Origin: Actinobaculum sp. 313
GTDB lineage: Bacteria; Actinomycetota; Actinomycetes; Actinomycetales; Actinomycetaceae
Length of the DNA: 64,000 bases
Direction of reading: 5' to 3'
Assembly: GCF_003073475.1 (NCBI RefSeq)
Contig: NZ_CP029033.1
Location: 1,736,001 to 1,800,000 of the forward strand
The notes beneath the pieces are model-generated. The model was not told the DNA's origin, ran no database searches, and was given only the letters and a program-made list of their open reading frames with translations. This document shows, in pieces, positions 50,039 through 58,750 of this stretch. Both the position numbers and the translations under genes were made by a program. Position 1 is the first letter of the stretch. Each line of letters begins with the position of its first letter.

Positions 50039-50610
50039 TGCGATTCCTTTCTGTGAACTCCTCCGTTGAATTCCGGGCGGCGATCTCGCACGCGGCCGCA
50101 AGAAATGCCGATGCGGAGAGAACCATCGCCAGCCGGAAGCCATCTGGTCCATGTCCAAGAGTAGCAGTGTGGCGGCACAGTGGCAGCGTCAAGGCACTAC
50201 GCCACATGGCGGGGCGGCGCGTGGCGGGCGGCACGCCAAGAATCTCCGCAAACACATCGATAGAAGGGGTACTCCGCCGCGAGGAGAGTCAGCGCGGCTA
50301 CGCGGTGCAGCGTGGCGAAGTGGATCCGCGTGCAGAGCCAACGAGCAGCGTCACACGCGCCGGTCTTCACCAACGGGACATGCCGCCGCACGAAGAGCCA
50401 ACACATCTACGGTTAGCGGCTCGTCCTCGCGCGAGAACAGGGGGCTTGGAAATTGGGGAGTTCTCCCCTGGCACCGACTTTTCCGCGGATATTCGCAGAA
50501 AAGTGCTCTGTGGCTGTAGTTTCGCGCCCTTTTCTTGTCGGAACCGGCTTTGACCATGGCACTACCAGCACGGAAGACCGGCTTCCGTGCCCGAATTGAA
50601 GGGAAAGATT
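50039..50610. other. 572-bp gap at the left edge of the pyrH-tsf insertion
   Basis: No gene can be supported on either strand; the open frames here have no recognisable content. It contains the pyrH promoter region and, at its right end, the ribosome site AAGGGA of the plus-strand gene beginning at 50611. In most actinobacteria tsf would start about here. Confidence 0.4.
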
Positions 50611-51600
50611 ATGAGCTTCAACCAGAACAACGGGGCGCAGAGCCATGACGGCTCGCTGCCGCGCCCCGGCTCTGCCTGGTCGGGATCCTATCCTGCCGCC
50701 ACCCCACAGGGTGGTACGGCAGGCGCAGCGTACGACGCTGCTGCGGCAGGTGACGGAGCCTCGTCTCCTTATGGAGGTCCTCCTCCGGCGGGTGATGGAA
50801 CCGCGTTGCCGAAGAAGCGCCGCTGGTACCGCTCCGGAAAGGTATGGGCAATTATCCTGGCTGCCGTCGTCGTGATCGGGGTCATCGGAAGCAGAGGGGA
50901 CAGCGAAACCGCCACGCATTCTTCAACCACTCGGGCCACTTCAGCGAGCACCTCCGATGGCGGGCGCACGACTGCTGAGGAGTCACAGGAGGCGACTCCG
51001 TCGGAAGAAGCGACGGGCGAACCTGAGGCCCCTGCAGAAAGCGAGGCTCCGTCCTACGAGTCCATGCACTTTGAAGGGACGGGTGCCGACGTAATCACGG
51101 TAGATGGCCTGGACAACAGCATTCTCTGGGTGGCGCAGGCCACGCACAGCGGTTACTCCAATTTCGCGGTGTGGCCGGTGGACGCGTCGGGGCAGGACAT
51201 CGACCTGTTGGTGAACGAGATCGGAAGCTACTCCGGTTCGCGCCTCCTCAATGCCGAGGGCGATCCGGCGGCCATCCGCATTGAGGCCGACGGCACGTGG
51301 AGCATTGACGTCATCCCCTACACCGATGCACCCGCCTGGGATATGGCGCAGCCGTACACCGGCCACGGTGACACGGTTGTACGGATCACCGGCGATACGG
51401 ACTCGCTGACAACGGTCCATCTGACCCATGCGGGTCAGTCCAACTTCATCGTCATCGCCTACGACGACGGCGACTGGTTCTTCCCGCTGAATCTGATGGT
51501 CAATGAGATTGGCAGCTACGACGGCCGCACCGTACTGCCGAACGGGACGACGGTACTCGATATCATGGCCGACGGCGACTGGAGCATCACCGCTGAGTGA
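50611..51600 (+). CDS. Membrane-anchored protein with duplicated beta domain
   Basis: 329 residues. A Gly/Pro/Ala-rich N-terminus precedes one transmembrane helix (KVWAIILAAVVVIGVIG, about residues 77-93), then an acidic Thr/Ser/Glu spacer. Two related extracellular repeats follow: one with THSGYSNFAVWPVDASG and LLVNEIGSYSGSRLL, the other with THAGQSNFIVIAYDDGDW and LMVNEIGSYDGRTVL. Both end in a DGTWSIDV/DGDWSITA strand. The beta-rich repeats look like a small sandwich domain, perhaps ligand-binding. Start ATG 50611 follows AAGGGA. No family name recognised. Confidence 0.72.
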   Translation: MSFNQNNGAQSHDGSLPRPGSAWSGSYPAATPQGGTAGAAYDAAAAGDGASSPYGGPPPAGDGTALPKKRRWYRSGKVWAIILAAVVVIGVIGSRGDSETATHSSTTRATSASTSDGGRTTAEESQEATPSEEATGEPEAPAESEAPSYESMHFEGTGADVITVDGLDNSILWVAQATHSGYSNFAVWPVDASGQDIDLLVNEIGSYSGSRLLNAEGDPAAIRIEADGTWSIDVIPYTDAPAWDMAQPYTGHGDTVVRITGDTDSLTTVHLTHAGQSNFIVIAYDDGDWFFPLNLMVNEIGSYDGRTVLPNGTTVLDIMADGDWSITAE

Positions 51601-51714
51601 GCGCTAGCGCAAACTGGTTTTGAGGTCGGGGCTGGGCGGAATGCCTGGCCCCGGCCTATATTCAATGCGGTGGTAGCGGACGCTTTTTAGTCGCCAAGGT
51701 GGTAGTGCCCGGCT

Positions 51715-53442
51715 CTACAGTCGCTGAGTCTCGTTCGCATCCTTCGGCGCGGTCCCCTGACCTTGTTCGTCCGCACCGTGTTGTCTTTGTAGGCATCGCG
51801 TGTCGCCTTTGCAGATAATGAATTCCCGGACAGAATCTACGGTCTGCTTCTTGGCTCGGTTGGTGGAGTGATCTTCCTCAGATCCCTCAGTGGACGGAGA
51901 CTTGGCTTCCGTGCTTTTGTAGCTCTCCGCTAGTTGGTCAAGAGACTGCTCAATTCGACGTTGAATTTCCCTGACCTTAAACTCCTCCTCCCTACGAATT
52001 CGCATGAAGATGTAATCCGTGGCAGAAGAGTTTCCCTTGCGGCGTCCGATTAGCCATCCGATCAGCCACAGGAGAAAATGCGACACTGCCAGCGCGCCGA
52101 GCCCTACCAGAATTTGTAGCCAGTGCCATCCGCTAGGCGCGCGGAATAACACGACCGGTGCCAAAACTCCAGCTGTTGCTAGTCCGAATAACCCGAGCAT
52201 TATCCGCTCTTCAAACGTTTCTGGACTGGCGATGGACCTCAGGTCTCTATTCACACGCATGCACAGCCATTTGGCGCATGTCCAGCGCCAGAGCCCTGTA
52301 ACCGCAATCGCAGAACAACCGAACCAGAACCATAACCAACCTGACCCACCGCTTGCATTTCCACCATTCAGAGGGGTAATTCCGCCCAGTATGCGTGCGA
52401 CGATCACCGCCAACAATACGACGATCACCGCCAACAAAATGCAGCAAGCGCACCCTCGCTTCTGATCGGAACTGGTGCGGGCTGACGCGATCTCTTTGGC
52501 ATTCGGGGACTGCCGGATCGGGCATGTGTCTAACGCCACTTTCACCAGCGACCACTCTGCGAAGACAGTTCCACTGAAGTAGGCAGCTCGATTGAGCATG
52601 GCACGCCCATCGATGAAATTGAAAAGTGAGACCACCGATGCAGCCACAACGTAGGCAAACAGGCCCGCAATCCACCCATCTGCCCGCTTATCCTGCAACG
52701 ACACAAGGCAACACGGCACTAAAAGAAATACAACCGAAATAAGCCAGATCCAGAACACGAATTGGACATTTTGATTTGCAACCAACACCTCGTCACGCCT
52801 CGTAGGCATCTCCCTCGCAGGGGTCTCCCACTCGCCTCCGCCAGGATCGCTAATCGTCCAGTCTCCCGTTCGCACCCCTGCGTCGTCACATTTGTACCTA
52901 ACGGGCATGTGATTCACGAGCCTCTCTATCGCGGCACGGAACTGCTCAATGCGCGCATATGGCTCCCTGCCCCGAACACGTAGAACCGCTGTAATCAACG
53001 TCATGGCGGTAAGACTCGATCCTACGTATGCAAGCAAGGCGGATGTTGGAACATACGCCCACAACTTTACCCAACTGATGAATTCGCAGAGAACCTGAGA
53101 ATCACTCCTGCCGGAGTGGTTCCAGAGCGCGAGAATACCGAACCATAGCGCAACACCAAAAATCAAAGTAGCAAGATTATCCATTAGCTCATCTCTCAGC
53201 CGCCACGAACTCGAGTTCAGGAAGCTATTCTCGGCGAGAGGCTTCGTTCCCTTCCAGTCATATGACGGCGGGACTCCATCACGTGAATCGTAGATTTTGT
53301 CGATAGTCGTGGCGCCATCCCCGCTCCCTTGCTTTCGAGTCCGCAATACGTTAATAAGCCCTTCCGCCAGTTCCCGTGTTGTAACCTCAATCGGCCCCTT
53401 TGTATCGTCAGCAGGTTCTTCGCCGTCTGCCGTGAAGGACAT
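51715..53442 (-). CDS. Polytopic membrane protein of unknown function
   Basis: 575 residues, a single long frame with a coding look. A soluble N-terminus (about 85 residues), several helices (LMDNLATLIFGVALWFGILA, VPTSALLAYVGSSLTAMTLI), then a soluble loop with NHMPVRYKCDDAGVRTGDW and GGEWETP. More helices follow from QFVFWIWLISVVFLLVPCCL onwards. The last 110 residues are a charged helix (RRIEQSLDQLAESYKSTEAK) and a polar tail. Cysteine pairs (RGCACCILL) occur in the membrane part. No known domain recognised. It has no counterpart in the conserved gene order and sits alone in the insertion. Confidence 0.68.
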   Translation of the reverse strand: MSFTADGEEPADDTKGPIEVTTRELAEGLINVLRTRKQGSGDGATTIDKIYDSRDGVPPSYDWKGTKPLAENSFLNSSSWRLRDELMDNLATLIFGVALWFGILALWNHSGRSDSQVLCEFISWVKLWAYVPTSALLAYVGSSLTAMTLITAVLRVRGREPYARIEQFRAAIERLVNHMPVRYKCDDAGVRTGDWTISDPGGGEWETPAREMPTRRDEVLVANQNVQFVFWIWLISVVFLLVPCCLVSLQDKRADGWIAGLFAYVVAASVVSLFNFIDGRAMLNRAAYFSGTVFAEWSLVKVALDTCPIRQSPNAKEIASARTSSDQKRGCACCILLAVIVVLLAVIVARILGGITPLNGGNASGGSGWLWFWFGCSAIAVTGLWRWTCAKWLCMRVNRDLRSIASPETFEERIMLGLFGLATAGVLAPVVLFRAPSGWHWLQILVGLGALAVSHFLLWLIGWLIGRRKGNSSATDYIFMRIRREEEFKVREIQRRIEQSLDQLAESYKSTEAKSPSTEGSEEDHSTNRAKKQTVDSVREFIICKGDTRCLQRQHGADEQGQGTAPKDANETQRL

Positions 53443-53647
53443 CGCTGCTCTTCCCTTCGATTGTCAACGGTGACGTGGCACTGCGCTGCGCCGTGCCGGA
53501 AGTGTTGATCAAGGCCCAGTATGGCAGAGGACATCTTAAAAGCCAAGTCACTTTAACAGATCTGCACCATGTGCCACGGCAACCGCCTACTGCGCAGTCT
53601 ACGACGCCAGATCCTTTCCGCGTCTTATGCAGCCCCGTGGTACCTGC

Positions 53648-54250
53648 TTACTCCACCCACACCCCGGAGCTTCCGCGCCGGTGGGAGCCGACCAGATGGG
53701 TGTCCACAATTCCCGCCGCTTCCATGAGCGCGAACGCCGTCGTCGGGCCAACGAATGAGAAGCCGGCACGTTTCAATGCGCGTGCCATGGCAACCGATTC
53801 CGGGGACGTGGTCGGCACCTCGGCCATGGTGCACGGCCGCGGCGTCGCCTCCGGCTTGAAGGACCACAGGAACTCAACCAGTCCGCCCTCTTCGCGGAGC
53901 CGAATCGTCGCCTGTGCATTGTTGATCGTCGCTTCGATTTTGCGGCGATTACGAACGATTGACGGGTCTGCCAGCAGCCGGGCGACGTCGTCGTCGGTAA
54001 ACCCGGCAACTACGTCCGGTTCAAAATTCGCGAAGGCGCGGCGGAAATCCTCGCGTTTGCGCAGAATCGTCACCCAGGACAGCCCGGACTGGAAGACCTC
54101 CAAGCTGAGACGTTCAAAAAGCCCGCGCTCGCTGCGCACCGGCATTCCCCACTCGGTGTCGTAATACTCGCGCAGCAACGGGTCCGACGCAGCCCACACC
54201 GGGCGGGCCAGGCCATCCTCACCGATGACTAGGTCACTTACATCGCTCAT
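53648..54250 (-). CDS. tag: DNA-3-methyladenine glycosylase I
   Basis: Base-excision enzyme removing 3-methyladenine. 200 residues with the family core: DTEWGMPVRSERGLFERLSL, SGLSWVTILRKREDFRRAF, NFEPDVVAGF, VRNRRKIEATINNAQA and FSFVGPTTAFALMEAAG. The zinc ligands of E. coli Tag seem absent: the N-terminal Cys is replaced (RPVWAASD), the following His is Tyr (EYYDTEWG), and the C-terminal Cys is Ser (VGSHRRG). So the protein may lack the zinc clasp. Start ATG 54250 has GGGAG upstream; the frame reaches 54322. Divergent from the ACT gene. Confidence 0.85.
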   Translation of the reverse strand: MSDVSDLVIGEDGLARPVWAASDPLLREYYDTEWGMPVRSERGLFERLSLEVFQSGLSWVTILRKREDFRRAFANFEPDVVAGFTDDDVARLLADPSIVRNRRKIEATINNAQATIRLREEGGLVEFLWSFKPEATPRPCTMAEVPTTSPESVAMARALKRAGFSFVGPTTAFALMEAAGIVDTHLVGSHRRGSSGVWVE

Positions 54251-54389
54251 CAGAACTCCCGCTTCGTTCATTTGGCCCTGTCCCGCTAACGTACCATGCG
54301 GCTTATCCGTTCCCGCCCACACACCACCTACGCATCCCTCTGCGTGGCCCTGTTCCCGGGAAAGCCGCCGAACGTGTCAAGATAGACCC

Positions 54390-54659
54390 ATGCGAGGGAT
54401 CATGACTGTTACCGGGTTGGACCACACAGGGATTATTGCCGCCGTCTCCACGGCGTTGGCGGAGCAGAATGCCAACATCACCAATGTGTCGCAGACGCTC
54501 ATGGGCGACTACTTCACCATGATCCTGCAGGTCGACTTCGACGAAACGCAGACCCCGCTGGCGCAGCTACAGGAACTCATGGCTCAGGTTGGTGAGGCGC
54601 AGGGGCTGGAAATCCGCATCCAGTCCGAAGCCATCTTCAACGCCATGCATCGGCTCTGA
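54390..54659 (+). CDS. ACT-domain regulatory protein (UPF0237)
   Basis: 89 residues, one ACT domain: [42 protein letters not shown], and [20 protein letters not shown]. The family is related to GcvR-type sensors and binds small amino acids. The start is taken at ATG 54390 by comparison with the usual family N-terminus, although ATG 54402 has GAGGG just upstream. It is 13 bp upstream of a UPF0210 gene, a pairing common in Gram-positives, so the two probably act together. Confidence 0.9.
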   Translation: MRGIMTVTGLDHTGIIAAVSTALAEQNANITNVSQTLMGDYFTMILQVDFDETQTPLAQLQELMAQVGEAQGLEIRIQSEAIFNAMHRL

Positions 54660-54672
54660 GCACGGAGACACC

Positions 54673-56030
54673 ATGGCAATGGACACCGCAGAGAACATTC
54701 TCGAAACCATCCACATGATCCGCGAGGATCGCCTCGATATCCGAACCGTCACCATGGGCATCTCTCTGCTCGACTGTGCCGACGCCGACGGCGAGCGCGC
54801 CCGCGAACGCTGCCGGGAACGTATCGTCACCCGCGCCGCCTACCTGGTATCAACCTGCGAGGAAATCGAGGCCGAACTCGGCATCCCTATTATTAACAAG
54901 CGCATCTCCGTCACCCCCATCGCACTGGTGGCCGCCGCCTCGCGCGAACGTGATCTCACGCCCTGGGCCGCAATGCTCGACGACGCGGCCAAAACCGCCG
55001 GTGTCGATTTCATCGGCGGTTTTTCAGCGCTGGTGGAAAAGGGCAGCACCACCGGCGACGAGGCATTGATGGAGTCCATTCCGCAGGCCCTTTCCACCAC
55101 GGATATCGTCTGCGCCTCGGTGAATATCGGCTCCTCCCGCGTCGGCATCAACATGGACGCGGTCGCTCGGATGGGCGCGGCCATCAAAGAAAGCGCGCAG
55201 GCCACGCCGAACGGCCTGGGGGCCGCCAAGTTGGTAGTCTTCGCCAACTCGGTTGGCGATAATCCGTTCATGGCCGGGGCTTTCCACGGCATTGAGATGC
55301 CCGACTGCGTCGTGTCGGTCGGCGTGTCTGGGCCGGGCGTGATCAAGCGTGCCATCGATGAAGCCGCCGGGCTACCTTTCGACGCCCTGGCCGAAACGGT
55401 GAAAAAGGCCGCCTTCAAGGTGACCCGTATGGGTGAATTGGTCGGCACGATGGCCGCCGAACGGCTGGGCGTGCGCTTCGGGATCGTGGACCTTTCGCTT
55501 GCGCCCACTGCGGAGGTCGGCGATTCGGTAGCCCGCGCGTTGGAAGCAATGGGCCTGGAACGTGTGGGGGCACACGGCACCACAGCCGCGCTAGCTCTGC
55601 TCAACGACGCCGTGAAGAAGGGCGGCCTCATGGCCTGCTCGCGCGTGGGCGGCCTCTCCGGCTCCTTCATCCCGGTTTCAGAAGATGAAGGCATGATCGA
55701 AGCCGCAGCGCTGGGGGCGATCTCCCTGGAGAAGCTGGAGGCGATGACGGCAATCTGCTCGGTGGGCCTGGATATGGTCGCCATTCCGGGTGATACTCCG
55801 GCCGCGTCCATCGCGGGCATGATTGCCGACGAGGCAGCCATCGGCGTGATGAACCACAAGACCACCGCGGTGCGAATCATCCCCGCACCGGGAACGGTTG
55901 AGGGCGACGTCGTCGAGTTCGGCGGGCTGCTGGGCAAGGCACCAGTGATGGCGGTCAGCCCCTACTCCTCCGAGGCTTTTATGGCGCGCGGCGGAATCAT
56001 CCCGGCCCCGTGCACGGGTTTAAGAACTAG
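54673..56030 (+). CDS. UPF0210 (DUF711/PFL-related) protein (C-terminal frame break in this sequence)
   Basis: About 452 residues with the family core: [62 protein letters not shown]-like and [14 protein letters not shown]. Cytosolic, function not established; related by fold to pyruvate formate-lyase-type proteins. The raw frame ends GLRTSRGS at 56043. Adding one C to the CCCC at 56006-56009 gives [15 protein letters not shown] with TAG at 56030, the usual C-terminus. Start ATG 54673 follows GGAGACA, right after the ACT gene. Confidence 0.9.
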
Positions 56031-56276
56031 CAGAGGTTCTTGAGTCGCATATCTGCGCCGAATGCCATAGTTTATCGTGCCCCTATGCGCGCCGCCGCTC
56101 GACTGGCTCAACTCCGCCATCTCCTGGTCGTCCACCAGCAGATACGGTACAAGTTGAGACACTTTGGGTTCTATCTCAACCCTTGGTCTTCGGACACCGG
56201 CGTCGCGCATAATGATTGAGACTTCTTATGCCACCAGCGATGATGGCCAGATGTCTAGAAGGGAATGCACGCGATA

Positions 56277-57650
56277 ATGTCCGAGGCAGACGCAGACAAC
56301 GATCACAGCGCCGCACCACGTCTCAAGTCCGACTATGCATTGTGGCTAGGCGCATCAACCTCAGATATGCTCGGGCGCTCACTCTGCAACATAGCGCTGC
56401 CGTATGTGATCGTCTCCCTCACCGGCTCCACTGGCAGCGCGGGTTTGGTCGAGACCGTCGGAATGGTCGCATACCTGGCCGTCACACTGTTCGGCGGCGT
56501 CGTTGTAGACCGGATTGACCGGCGACGAGGAATGTACGCACGCGGCCTATCTGGTGCGGTTCTATGGCTCGCTCTCGCACTGCTGCTTGTATCCGGGATG
56601 CTGAGACTCTGGCATGTCTTTGTGATCGTGGTGGCCATCCGTGTGTTGGACGGCCTGTTCGGGATGGCGGACAATGCGGCGTTACGTTCAATCGTCACTG
56701 ACGACGTCGCCTTTACCCGTGCAGTCTCTATCAACCAGGCCCGGAATGCTGTGGTCAGGATAGGCGGCGGTCCACTGGGCGGTTTCCTGTACGGCATTGT
56801 TCATGCGCTACCATTCTTTGTTGCATCAGTCCTGCTTGCTCTTCTCGCCCTGCTAGCAAGACTGATTCGCGTAGATCTGCGACCCCCGCAGCCGAGCGAG
56901 CATAATCAGAGCCAAGACCCTGACCAGCCTTCCAAGCGGTCTCCGCAAGGCGATGACCACACAGCGAGCGCCGTTCGGCCAGAGAGCGGCTGACAGGTTC
57001 GCAGAGTCTTCACCGACATCGCGGACGGTTTCCGCTTCATCTGGAATGAACCGGCAATGCGAGCGAGCCTGCTGATTCTCATGCTTGTCAACACCGGCTT
57101 CGCTTTTACCTTGAACTCGGCGAGCTACCACCTCATTCGTTCCGGGTACTCGGCCTTCCAGCTGTCCCTTTTGGAGGCCCTATATGCGGTCCTCATGATT
57201 ATCGGCTCCGCTCTGGCAAGTCGTTTTATACAGCGCTTACGCGCGGGCCGAGTACTAGTGGCCACATTTCTCGTAATGTTTGGGATTTCCGCCGCCTCAG
57301 CGGTTAACCACACGTACGTCGCATTACTCGTCTGGCTCGCGTTGTATGGTCTAGTGTTTCCCTTCGTCGCATCCGTGATGCAGGGTTATGCCTTCTCCAC
57401 CACGCCGGGAGCACTGCAAGGCCGCGTTAACTCAGTACTCGCGATGAGCGAGCTACTGTTGACGGCGTCTGTTCCCGCTATCACCGGTGTGCTTGTCCAA
57501 CAGGGATACGCCACGCCCTCTTTCGGTCTGGGCGCTCTCATTGCAGGACTGGCAGTGTTGGCCCTATTGGCTAGCCGCAGCTTACGGACGCTGGGTAAGC
57601 CGTCGCAGTGGCATGCCGATTCTCCCGTCAGCGACGACAATAGCGTATGA
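56277..57650 (+). pseudogene. MFS transporter interrupted by an in-frame TGA
   Basis: The major facilitator sequence reads in one frame from ATG 56277 (an ATG at 56265 is closer to the AAGGGA site) to 57650, about 457 codons. A TGA at 56991-56993 interrupts the central cytoplasmic loop. The first half has six helices and the conserved A-loop LFGGVVVDRIDRRRGMYARG. After the TGA the text resumes QVRRVFTDIADGFRFIWNEP and six more helices; a new ATG at 57057 could restart the second half. This is a nonsense lesion, unlike the run-length breaks elsewhere. Drug-efflux-type MFS is plausible; substrate unknown. Confidence 0.82.
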
Positions 57651-57767
57651 GTGCAGTTTCCTCACGTTCTCGCATGCAGGCATTCCTAGCCAGCCTACCT
57701 GCAGATTCAGACGCGAACTCCGTTGTGGAAGCTGGCCTGTTGGAAGCCGTAAATGTCGGCATATCGA

Positions 57768-57795
57768 CGCTACCCGAGGCCCGCATCGGGTAGCG
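57768..57795 (+). terminator. Perfect hairpin downstream of the MFS gene
   Basis: CGCTACCCGA pairs with TCGGGTAGCG (10 bp, no mismatch) around an 8-base loop, 117 bp after the MFS stop. No T-run follows. Candidate terminator for the MFS transcript. Confidence 0.45.
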
Positions 57796-58085
57796 CTCTG
57801 AGGCCGACTATTCACCGCAAACTACGCGATCTGAGATTAAGGGTGAAGCGTGTTGGTAGGAAAAGCCTGCGCCCTGCGCCATTAGCTCGCGTTGGACCTG
57901 TGCAGTTTCCCGTAAGCGGCCTAAGCTTTGGCCCGTGATAACGGTATCGCGCTGAAAGCCGTAACCGGGCACCTTATCCCTCCTGCGATGTCAGAATTCC
58001 GCCATGCCCTGCCCGTGTTAGCGGTGTCCTGTGCGGTCCTGTCCGCAGTCACGGCCTCTGCCTGCTGGAGCGAGTGATGGGAACT
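57796..58085. other. Non-coding stretch, nothing recognised
   Basis: 290 bp between the post-MFS hairpin and the inverted repeat element. No supported open frame and no repeat seen. Together with the following repeats it makes about 1.1 kb without a gene. Confidence 0.4.
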
Positions 58086-58205
58086 TGTCCAAATCCCGTC
58101 CAAACGAAAGCCGCCCAGTTGAGGGGAGCCGCGAAATCCGCGAGATTCCGCCACTTCTTAAGTGGAACCAATCAAGTTTTCGTTCGTTTGGACGGGATTT
58201 GGACA
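58086..58205. repeat. 120-bp element bounded by perfect 23-bp inverted repeats
   Basis: Arms at 58086-58108 and 58183-58205 are exact reverse complements (beginning TGTCCAAATCCCGTCC), with 74 bp between them. Inside is a smaller palindrome, CCACTTCTTAAGTGG (58151-58165). There is no open reading frame. The layout resembles a MITE or a long hairpin; no target-site duplication is obvious. Confidence 0.7.
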
Positions 58206-58319
58206 TCGCCCAAGCGACTTCACTTCGAAACGACTCCCGAACGCCTAGCTCGGACGCCCAAACTGGCAACTGCAACTTCCCCGAAGCAGCACTGGTCCTG
58301 TTCTTGGGTGGCAGCGCCA

Positions 58320-58574
58320 TTTGCTCCGCGCGGAACACGAACAACCTGCGTACTAGTGGTGTGAAGTTGCCGGTACAACTTGCCCGCGCACAACGCGAGA
58401 GGCCTGAGTGCTGGTGGTGTGAAGTTGCCGGTACAACTTGCCCGCGCACAACGTGAGGGGCCCGAGCGCCGAATCTGTCTCGAAGTTGCCGGTACAACTT
58501 GCCCGCGCACAACTCGAAGGGCCCAAGCGCCGAATCTGTTGCGAGTTACCGGTGTAACCTGCTCCACGCACAAC
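58320..58574. repeat. Tandem array of about 60-bp units with a dyad in each
   Basis: A 32-bp core beginning GAAGTTGCCGGTACAACTTG occurs at 58363, 58421 and 58482, with a degenerate copy at 58543. A still weaker unit precedes 58363. Spacings are 58, 61 and 61 bp. Each core contains AAGTTG-N6-CAACTT. The segments between cores are themselves similar (GGGCCCGAGCGCCGAATCTG versus GGGCCCAAGCGCCGAATCTG). It lies directly downstream of the tsf terminator. Confidence 0.8.
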
Positions 58575-58576
58575 GC

Positions 58577-58609
58577 AAAAGGCCCCGCACCTTGCGGTAC
58601 GGGACCTTT
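58577..58609 (-). terminator. tsf: tsf terminator
   Basis: On the minus strand, AAAGGTCCCGTACC pairs with GGTGCGGGGCCTTT (two G-T wobbles) around a GCAA tetraloop, followed by TTTT. It lies about 140 bp after the tsf stop. This is the clearest intrinsic terminator in the window. Confidence 0.8.
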
Positions 58610-58750
58610 CCAGCGCGTCATGCCCGAAGGCGGTTCGCGCCGCATTATTCAGCTCTTTGCGCATTCCACGCGCTCGTTATCCCGCGAGGTGCATCGTGTG
58701 CCAGCAATCGCTGCACGAGTCCTTGCGGAGCGCGAGCGCTCGGCGGTACC

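Noticed and set aside
54840-55937. 365-residue minus-strand ORF
   Set aside because: Antisense of the conserved UPF0210 gene, Ser/Ala/Thr-rich as expected of a codon-biased shadow.
56991-56993. Selenocysteine or other TGA recoding in the MFS gene
   Set aside because: No Cys homologue position or SECIS-like hairpin is evident next to it, and the codon lies in a non-conserved cytoplasmic loop.
58320-58574. CRISPR array
   Set aside because: The segments between cores resemble each other closely and the last repeat is degenerate, so whole units were duplicated. True spacers would be unique.
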